A model generated the notes under the pieces. It was not told where the DNA came from. It worked only from the letters and a program-made list of their open reading frames with translations, and ran no database searches. A stretch of DNA of 64,000 nt from Paracoccus sigandri (GTDB lineage Bacteria > Pseudomonadota > Alphaproteobacteria > Rhodobacterales > Rhodobacteraceae): the NCBI RefSeq assembly GCF_003709565.1, contig NZ_QNRC01000020.1, positions 1 to 64,000 of the forward strand. The letters run 5' to 3'. A program made the position numbers and the translations under genes. Positions 56,596 through 64,000 of this stretch are shown here, one piece after another (the first letter of the stretch is position 1; each line of letters begins with the position of its first letter).

Positions 56596-56850
56596 TCAGG
56601 CGGTTTCGAGGAAATGGAACTGCAGGCTGCCGACCCCGGCCTGGGCGGCGAAGGCCGCGCCGCCGCCGCCCAGATAGGCGCGGGCCGCGGTAGCGTCGTT
56701 CACCTGGTAAAGCGCCCAGGCGCTTGCGTCATTCTCGCGCCACAATTGCAGCAGCGACAACCCGTTCTGGCCGCGATCCTCGGCATCGGCGTCGAAGGCC
56801 GTGCGGAAGCGGGCATAGTCGGACAGGGCGTAATGGACGAGGGCCTGCAT
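56596..56850 (-). CDS. small conserved protein of the suc cluster
   Basis: An 84-residue soluble protein, MQALVHYALSDYARFRTAFDADAEDRGQNGLSLLQLWRENDASAWALYQVNDATAARAYLGGGG..., with the size and pattern of a single ferredoxin-like (dimeric alpha-beta barrel) domain. No function recognised. It ends 2 bases before the MAPEG start and follows sucB by 57 bases; GAAAAGGAG precedes the ATG. Confidence 0.8.
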   Translation of the reverse strand: MQALVHYALSDYARFRTAFDADAEDRGQNGLSLLQLWRENDASAWALYQVNDATAARAYLGGGGAAFAAQAGVGSLQFHFLETA

Positions 56851-56907
56851 GGCGATCTCCTTTTCGGGTCAAGGGGCGTCGATTGGGCATCAACGCCCCT
56901 TGCGGGA

Positions 56908-58449
<1,542 letters not shown>

Positions 58450-58453
58450 CAAA

Positions 58454-61420
58454 TCATCCTTCGAGGTCGAGCGCCTCGGAGACCAGCGCCTCCTGCTCGG
58501 CCTTGTGGCGCGAGGCCAGGCCCGTCGCGGGCGAGGCGGCGGCGTTGCGGCCGACATAGCGGGCCCGGCCGTGCTTGGCGCCCAGCCGTTCCAGCACCCA
58601 TTCCAGATAGGGCTCGACGAAGGTCCAGCCGCCCTGGTTCTTGGGCTCTTCCTGGCACCAGACGCATTCCGCCTGCTTGAAGCGGCCCAGTTCCTTGACC
58701 ATCGCCTGGGCGGGGAAGGGATAGAACTGTTCCAGGCGCAGCAGGTAGACATCGTCGATCCCGGCCTCGTCGCGGGCCTTCAGCAGGTCGTAATAGACCT
58801 TGCCCGAGCAGATCACGACGCGGCGGATCCTGTCATCCGCGACCAGCTTCGTGTCCGAGGTGCCGCGTTCGGCATCGTCCCACAGGATGCGGTGGAAGTT
58901 CGAGCCGGTCTGGAAATCCTCGGCGGCGCTGACCGCCTTGGGATGGCGCAGCAGCGATTTCGGCGTCATCAGCACCAGCGGCTTGCGGAAGCCGCGATGG
59001 ATCTGGCGGCGCAGGATGTGGAAATAGTTGGCCGGCGTGGTGCAGTTGGCCACGATCCAGTTGTCCTCGGCGCACATCTGCAGGAAGCGTTCCAGCCGGG
59101 CCGAGCTGTGCTCGGGGCCCTGGCCCTCCCAGCCGTGGGGCAGCAGCATCACCAGGCCCGACATGCGCAGCCATTTCTTCTCGCCGGAGCTGATGAACTG
59201 GTCGAACATGATCTGCGCGCCATTGGCGAAATCGCCGAACTGCGCCTCCCACATGACCAGCGATTTCGGCTCGGCCAGCGAATAGCCGTATTCGAAGCCC
59301 AGCACGGCATATTCCGACAGCATCGAATCGATGACTTCGTATTTCGCCTGGTCCGGCTGGATATGGTTCAGCGGGTAATAGCGGTCCTCGGACTTCTGGT
59401 CGATGAAGGCCGAATGGCGCTGGCTGAAGGTGCCGCGGGTCGAATCCTGGCCGGCCAGGCGCACGCCATGACCCTCGACCAGCAGCGAGCCGAAGGCCAG
59501 CGCCTCGCCCGTTGCCCAGTCGAAGCCCTGGCCGGTCTCGAACATCTGCCGCTTGGCCTCCAGCAGGCGGCCGACGGTCTTGTGCAGGCTCAGCCCCTCG
59601 GGGACGGTGGTCAGCGCCCGGCCGACCTGGGTCATGACCTCGGGCGAGATGCCGGTCTCGCCGGCGACATATTCGATGCCCTCGCGGTCCAGCCCCGACC
59701 ACTTGCCGTCCAGCCAGTCGGCCTTGTTCGGCTTGAAGTTCTTGCCGACCTCGAATTCCTCGTTCAGATGCGCCTGGAAGGCGGCCTTCATGTCCTCGAT
59801 CTCGCCCTCGGGGATCAGCCCGTCGGCGACCAGCCGGTCGGTATAGAGCTGCAGCGTCGTCTTGTGCGACTTGATGCGCGTATACATCGCCGGGTTGGTG
59901 AACATCGGCTCGTCGCCTTCGTTATGGCCGAAGCGGCGATAGCAGAAGATGTCCAGGACAACGTCCTTCTGGAACTTCTGCCGGAATTCGATGGCCACGC
60001 GGGCGGCATGGACCACGGCCTCGGGGTCGTCGCCATTGACGTGGAAGATCGGCGCCTCGACCATCAGCGCGATGTCGGTCGGATAGGGCGAGGTGCGGCT
60101 GAAATGCGGCGCGGTGGTGAAGCCGATCTGGTTGTTCACCACGATATGGATGCAGCCGCCGGTGCGATGGCCGCGGATGCCCGACAGCTGCAGGCATTCG
60201 GCGACGACGCCCTGGCCGGCGAAGGCCGCATCGCCGTGCAGCAGGATCGGCAGCACCGAGATGCGGTCGTGATGGTCGCCCAGCTGGTCCGATTTCGCCC
60301 GCGCCTTGCCCAAGACGACCGGGTTCACGGCCTCCAGGTGGCTGGGGTTGGCGGTCAGCGACAGGTGGACCGTATTGCCGTCGAATTCGCGGTCGGACGA
60401 GGCGCCGAGGTGGTATTTCACGTCGCCCGAGCCGTCCACGTCCTCGGGCTTGAAGCTGCCGCCCTGGAATTCGTGGAAGATCGCCCGGTAGGGTTTCGAC
60501 AGCACGTTGGCCAGGACCGACAGCCGGCCCCGGTGCGGCATGCCGATGACGATCTCCTTCACGCCAAGCGCGCCGCCGCGCTTGATGATCTGCTCCATCG
60601 CCGGGATCAGCGCCTCGCCGCCGTCCAGGCCGAAGCGCTTGGTGCCCATGTACTTGACATGCAGGAACTTCTCGAAGCCCTCGGCCTCGACCAGCTTGTT
60701 CAGGATGGCGCGGCGCCCCTCGCGGGTGAACTGGATCTCCTTGCCATAGCCCTCGATCCGCTCCTTCAGCCAGGCGGCTTCCTCGGGGTTCGAGATATGC
60801 ATGAACTGCAGCGCGAAGGTGCCGCAATAGGTGCGCCGCATCAGGTCGGTGATCTGGCGGATCGAGGCGATCTCCAGGCCCAGCACGTTGTCGATGAAGA
60901 TCGGCCGGTCCAGGTCGCCGGGGCCGAAGCCATAGGTCGCCGGGTCAAGCTCGCCATGGTCGGGGATGTCGCGCAGCCCCAGCGGGTCCAGGTCGGCGTG
61001 AAGATGTCCGCGGATCCGGAAGGAACGGATCAGCATGATCGCGCGGATGCTGTCCAGCACCGCCTGGCGCATCTGGTCGGTGGTCAGGCTGACGCCCTTT
61101 TCCTGGGCCTTGGCGGCGATCTTCTTCATCGCCGCCTGCGCCTCGTCCTTCGAGGCCATCGGCCATTCGCCGGTCAGCGCGGCGGTATTGTCGTCGGCGA
61201 CGGCCGGCGGCCAGTCGGCGCGCTTCCAGCTGGCGCCCTCGGCCTCGCGCACGGCGTCGGTGGCCTCGTCGCCCAGGCTGCGGAAGAAGGCGTCCCATTG
61301 CGCGTCGAAGGCGGCGGGGTTCTGCGCCCACTGGCCATAGAGCTGTTCCACATAGGCGGCGTTATGCCCTTGCAGGAATGAGGAATCGTGGAAATCGGTA
61401 TTCTTGGGTTGGTCGTTCAT
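58454..61420 (-). CDS. sucA: 2-oxoglutarate dehydrogenase E1 component
   Basis: A 988-residue thiamine-diphosphate enzyme. N-terminal [22 protein letters not shown], then [27 protein letters not shown], the ThDP motif [72 protein letters not shown] and C-terminal [21 protein letters not shown]. Full length. It decarboxylates 2-oxoglutarate and passes succinyl groups to SucB. Confidence 0.98.
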   Translation of the reverse strand: MNDQPKNTDFHDSSFLQGHNAAYVEQLYGQWAQNPAAFDAQWDAFFRSLGDEATDAVREAEGASWKRADWPPAVADDNTAALTGEWPMASKDEAQAAMKKIAAKAQEKGVSLTTDQMRQAVLDSIRAIMLIRSFRIRGHLHADLDPLGLRDIPDHGELDPATYGFGPGDLDRPIFIDNVLGLEIASIRQITDLMRRTYCGTFALQFMHISNPEEAAWLKERIEGYGKEIQFTREGRRAILNKLVEAEGFEKFLHVKYMGTKRFGLDGGEALIPAMEQIIKRGGALGVKEIVIGMPHRGRLSVLANVLSKPYRAIFHEFQGGSFKPEDVDGSGDVKYHLGASSDREFDGNTVHLSLTANPSHLEAVNPVVLGKARAKSDQLGDHHDRISVLPILLHGDAAFAGQGVVAECLQLSGIRGHRTGGCIHIVVNNQIGFTTAPHFSRTSPYPTDIALMVEAPIFHVNGDDPEAVVHAARVAIEFRQKFQKDVVLDIFCYRRFGHNEGDEPMFTNPAMYTRIKSHKTTLQLYTDRLVADGLIPEGEIEDMKAAFQAHLNEEFEVGKNFKPNKADWLDGKWSGLDREGIEYVAGETGISPEVMTQVGRALTTVPEGLSLHKTVGRLLEAKRQMFETGQGFDWATGEALAFGSLLVEGHGVRLAGQDSTRGTFSQRHSAFIDQKSEDRYYPLNHIQPDQAKYEVIDSMLSEYAVLGFEYGYSLAEPKSLVMWEAQFGDFANGAQIMFDQFISSGEKKWLRMSGLVMLLPHGWEGQGPEHSSARLERFLQMCAEDNWIVANCTTPANYFHILRRQIHRGFRKPLVLMTPKSLLRHPKAVSAAEDFQTGSNFHRILWDDAERGTSDTKLVADDRIRRVVICSGKVYYDLLKARDEAGIDDVYLLRLEQFYPFPAQAMVKELGRFKQAECVWCQEEPKNQGGWTFVEPYLEWVLERLGAKHGRARYVGRNAAASPATGLASRHKAEQEALVSEALDLEG

Positions 61421-61490
61421 GGCTCATCCCCGGTTCAGGGTAAGGGGTTCAGGCTGAGGTTGCGGGCGGTGTCGTGGGCGGGTGATGCGT

Positions 61491-61892
61491 TCAGGCGCAG
61501 TGGATGTCGATCATTCGGGCGCCGGGATCGGCGGTCGGGTCGGTGCGGGGCAGGATGTCGATCCGCAGGGGGCGGCGGCGTTCCAGCCCGCATAATGCGA
61601 AAGCCGCGCCCTGTTCGGCATTGGCCGGGGCGCGGGCGGGGTGATAGATCAGCCTCCAGCCGAAATCCCGGCGGGCGACGGTGCGGACGGAATCCGGGGG
61701 CAGGGTGCTGGCCTCGTGCAGGTTGGTGCGGGCGGGGATGCCGCCGGGCAGGATGTCCTCGGTCATCTCGCGGCCGCAGGCCGCCAGCACCAGCAAGGCG
61801 ACGGTGCAGAGCGGAGCGGCATGGCGCTGCCCGCAGCCCGGCCGGCCGCCCTGCGACCCCTCTGGCTGCCCGTTCCAACGCTGACCCTCCAT
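61491..61892 (-). CDS. small putative lipoprotein between sucD and sucA
   Basis: A 133-residue protein with a long, Gly/Gln-rich N-region and a lipobox-like segment CTVALLVLAACG (Cys about 39), then a short domain GRLIYHPARAPANAEQGAAFALCGLERRRPLRIDILPRTDP (as W-RLIYHP). The only in-frame ATG is 61892, preceded by GGGGGACAGG; the 28 residues before the hydrophobic stretch are unusually long for a lipoprotein signal. No function recognised. Same strand as and within the suc cluster. Confidence 0.7.
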   Translation of the reverse strand: MEGQRWNGQPEGSQGGRPGCGQRHAAPLCTVALLVLAACGREMTEDILPGGIPARTNLHEASTLPPDSVRTVARRDFGWRLIYHPARAPANAEQGAAFALCGLERRRPLRIDILPRTDPTADPGARMIDIHCA

Positions 61893-61957
61893 CCTGTCCC
61901 CCGGTGGCTGTTGTGACTGCGCCCATACTTAGGTGGGGGGCGCAGTCTGTCAAATCA

Positions 61958-62842
61958 TCAGCCCTTGATCGCCTTCAGCACCGCTTCGCCCAGCCCCGCG
62001 GGGCTGTCGGCGACGACGATGCCGGCGCGCTTCATGGCCTCGATCTTCGATTCCGCGTCGCCCTTGCCGCCCGAGACGATCGCGCCCGCATGGCCCATGC
62101 GGCGGCCCGGAGGCGCGGTGCGGCCGGCGATGAAGCCCGCGGTCGGCTTCCAGCGGCCCTTCTTCTTCTGCTCGGCCAGGAATTCGGCGGCCTCTTCCTC
62201 GGCCGAACCGCCGATCTCGCCGATCATGATGATCGAGGTGGTCTCGTCATCGTCCAGGAACATCTCCAGCACGTCGATATGCTCCATCCCCTTGATCGGG
62301 TCGCCGCCGATGCCGACCGCCGAGGACTGGCCCAGCCCCACGTCCGAGGTCTGCTTGACCGCCTCGTAGGTCAGCGTGCCGGAACGCGAGACCACGCCGA
62401 CCGAGCCGCGCTTGAAGATCGAGCCCGGCATGATGCCGATCTTGCATTCGTCCGGCGTCATGATGCCGGGGCAGTTCGGGCCGATCAGCTTCGACTTCGA
62501 GTTCAGCAGCGCGCGCTTGACGCGCATCATGTCCAGGACCGGGATGCCCTCGGTGATCGCCACGATCAGCGGGATCTCGGCGTCGATGGCCTCGAGGATC
62601 GAATCCGCCGCGAAGGGGGGCGGCACATAGATCGCGGTCGCATTGGCGCCGGTTTTCGCGACGGCCTCATGCACGCTGTTGAAGACCGGCAGGTCCAGAT
62701 GCGTGGTGCCGCCCTTGCCGGGCGTCACGCCGCCGACCATCCGCGTGCCATAGGCGATCGCCTGCTCGGTGTGGAAGGTGCCCTGGGACCCGGTGATCCC
62801 CTGGCAGATGACTTTGGTATTCTTGTTAACGAGAACGGCCAT
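61958..62842 (-). CDS. sucD: succinyl-CoA synthetase, alpha subunit
   Basis: A 294-residue subunit carrying the CoA site and the phospho-His: [79 protein letters not shown] and [24 protein letters not shown] (catalytic His). I use ATG 62842 (AAGGAAGCC before it). Separated from sucC by a 181-residue lipoprotein gene. Confidence 0.97.
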   Translation of the reverse strand: MAVLVNKNTKVICQGITGSQGTFHTEQAIAYGTRMVGGVTPGKGGTTHLDLPVFNSVHEAVAKTGANATAIYVPPPFAADSILEAIDAEIPLIVAITEGIPVLDMMRVKRALLNSKSKLIGPNCPGIMTPDECKIGIMPGSIFKRGSVGVVSRSGTLTYEAVKQTSDVGLGQSSAVGIGGDPIKGMEHIDVLEMFLDDDETTSIIMIGEIGGSAEEEAAEFLAEQKKKGRWKPTAGFIAGRTAPPGRRMGHAGAIVSGGKGDAESKIEAMKRAGIVVADSPAGLGEAVLKAIKG

Positions 62843-62894
62843 GTTTTGGCTTCCTTGCGTTGACATTCCAGCGCGCCCGACACCGGGCACTTGT

Positions 62895-63440
62895 TCAATT
62901 CGTAACCTTCGAGAAACTGATTTCGGCCCCAGTGGCATATCTCGCCTGCCCGCCGGGAACCCAGCCAAGAACCGAGACGGTTCGGCCATCTTTCGTGAAC
63001 CAGTCCGCCTTGCCTCGCCCGGCCGGAATCTGTGTCCAGCCCTGTTGAAGCAGCTCGGCCCTTGCCGCGGCCAGAATTCCTGCGCCGCGTGTATAGGGGC
63101 GAACGTGGATCGTGCAGCTCAGCCTCTCGTTTTTCTTGCGAACTCCGATGCTGCGAACGAATTCCAGCATCTGGGATTTGGGTGCTTCCTTAAGGAAGAC
63201 GGCATCGCCGCCACCGCGAATATACTGATACCCGTCCTGCGTCAGGGGAGCCAAGGCGTTCACCCCTTCGAATTCCGCCTTGACGCAGATATTGGTCAGC
63301 TTTCGGGCTTCGGCCACCTCGTCATAGGCGACCCGCGTGAAGTCTGCAGGCCGCGTTGCCGTGGTTCCCTGGGGATCAACGGTTTCAGTGCAGCCGGCAA
63401 CAGTCAGCGCAATCACGAGGGCGACGATGCCGCGTATCAC
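62895..63440 (-). CDS. lipoprotein inserted between sucC and sucD
   Basis: A 181-residue protein from a GTG at 63440 that overlaps the sucC stop (GTGA). Signal [17 protein letters not shown] with lipobox TVAGC (Cys17). The mature domain includes [78 protein letters not shown] and [16 protein letters not shown]. Base composition is visibly less GC-rich than sucC and sucD on either side, suggesting transfer or fast evolution. Function unknown. Confidence 0.82.
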   Translation of the reverse strand: MIRGIVALVIALTVAGCTETVDPQGTTATRPADFTRVAYDEVAEARKLTNICVKAEFEGVNALAPLTQDGYQYIRGGGDAVFLKEAPKSQMLEFVRSIGVRKKNERLSCTIHVRPYTRGAGILAAARAELLQQGWTQIPAGRGKADWFTKDGRTVSVLGWVPGGQARYATGAEISFSKVTN

Positions 63441-64000
63441 CCCTTCACCGCCTTGACGATCTTTTGCGCCGCGTCCGACAGGTCGGCCGCCGCGATCACG
63501 TTCAGGCCCGATTCGCCGATGATCTGCTTGCCCAGCTCCACATTGGTGCCTTCCAGCCGCACGACCAGCGGGACCTGCAGCCCGACCTCCTTCACGGCGG
63601 CGATGATGCCTTCCGCGATGATGTCGCAGCGCATGATGCCGCCGAAGATGTTGACCAGGATGCCTTTGACGTTCTCGTCCGAGGTGATGATCTTGAACGC
63701 CTCGGTCACCTTCTCCTTGGTCGCGCCGCCGCCGACATCCAGGAAGTTCGCGGGCTCGGCGCCGTAGAGCTTGATGATGTCCATCGTCGCCATGGCAAGG
63801 CCGGCGCCGTTGACCATGCAGCCGATCTCGCCGTCCAGCGCGATATAGTTCAGGTCGAACTTCGAGGCCGCCAGTTCCTTCGGGTCTTCCTCGGTCTCGT
63901 CGCGCAGGGCCAGCACGTCGGCCTGGCGATAGAGCGCGTTGTTGTCGAAGCCCATCTTCGCGTCCAGGCATTTCAGGTTGCCGTCGGTGGTCACGATCAG
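63437..64000 (-). CDS. sucC: succinyl-CoA synthetase, beta subunit (C-terminal part)
   Basis: The last 187 residues of SucC; the 5' part lies beyond the window. Signatures: [105 protein letters not shown] and [20 protein letters not shown]. First visible gene of the leftward suc cluster. Confidence 0.97.
   Translation of the reverse strand: MIVTTDGNLKCLDAKMGFDNNALYRQADVLALRDETEEDPKELAASKFDLNYIALDGEIGCMVNGAGLAMATMDIIKLYGAEPANFLDVGGGATKEKVTEAFKIITSDENVKGILVNIFGGIMRCDIIAEGIIAAVKEVGLQVPLVVRLEGTNVELGKQIIGESGLNVIAAADLSDAAQKIVKAVKG

Overview
This is a gene-dense, GC-rich stretch of an alphaproteobacterial chromosome. It is most like Paracoccus or a close relative in the Rhodobacteraceae. The evidence is gene content and order (the sucC-sucD-sucA-sucB-lpd block, fabZ-lpxA-lpxI-lpxB with LpxI rather than LpxH, preT/preA, CtaA of the Cox15 type, the MoxR/DUF58/DUF4159 locus, a Hint-domain protein), the many ATGA/GTGA start-stop overlaps, and a dispersed GC-rich intergenic repeat. 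I see no phage, insertion sequence, integrase, CRISPR array or rRNA. Two tRNA genes are present (Pro-TGG and a CAT-anticodon tRNA, probably Ile2).

Layout: 1-8.5 kb has a small membrane protein, a Coq10/RatA-like protein, the methyl-cycle pair ahcY-metK, a TetR regulator, typA, a 24-residue membrane microprotein, a hydroxypyruvate-isomerase-like gene and DUF1285. 8.6-15.4 kb is a MoxR ATPase, DUF58, BatA/DUF4159 and large membrane protein operon. 15.5-18.8 kb is the lipid A operon, followed by RidA and the Hint protein on the other strand. 20.9-31 kb is an amino-sugar island: nagA, a NagB-II-like SIS deaminase, a GntR regulator and a BadF-type sugar kinase face murQ, an ABC sugar transporter and a Gfo/Idh oxidoreductase. 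Together these can take MurNAc or GlcNAc to fructose-6-phosphate without a PTS. 31.2-39.8 kb has a GNAT gene, tRNA-Pro, an acidic secreted protein, a five-gene peptide/nickel-type ABC operon, an AI-2E-type permease and the CAT tRNA. 39.9-46.3 kb has purM-purN, a LysE exporter of less GC-rich composition, a ThiE-like gene, trmJ-like, ctaA and an M32 carboxypeptidase. 46.6-50.5 kb is the reductive pyrimidine pair preT/preA with a glycosyltransferase gene between them. 50.6-54.1 kb is a two-component system with a PepSY protein, divergent from a secreted PepSY-repeat protein. 54.2-64 kb is a lytic transglycosylase and the 2-oxoglutarate dehydrogenase/succinyl-CoA synthetase cluster, which also holds two small lipoprotein genes, a MAPEG gene and another small gene. 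sucC runs off the window end.

The least expected signals are four. (1) At least eight copies of an intergenic repeat with core CCGGGGTATTT-nn-G-CAAC-GAAGAAG; a near-identical 25-base copy lies inside the purN coding sequence. (2) A canonical ribosome binding site and ATG inside sucB, between its two lipoyl domains, which would give a 406-residue protein of the usual one-lipoyl E2 size. (3) Two mirrored copies of a TTGGTATT-nn-TTTGG operator in the nag/mur divergent promoter. (4) Unusual operon insertions: a glycosyltransferase between preT and preA, and a lipoprotein between sucC and sucD. All functions are read from sequence motifs and recalled family knowledge; no searches were run.
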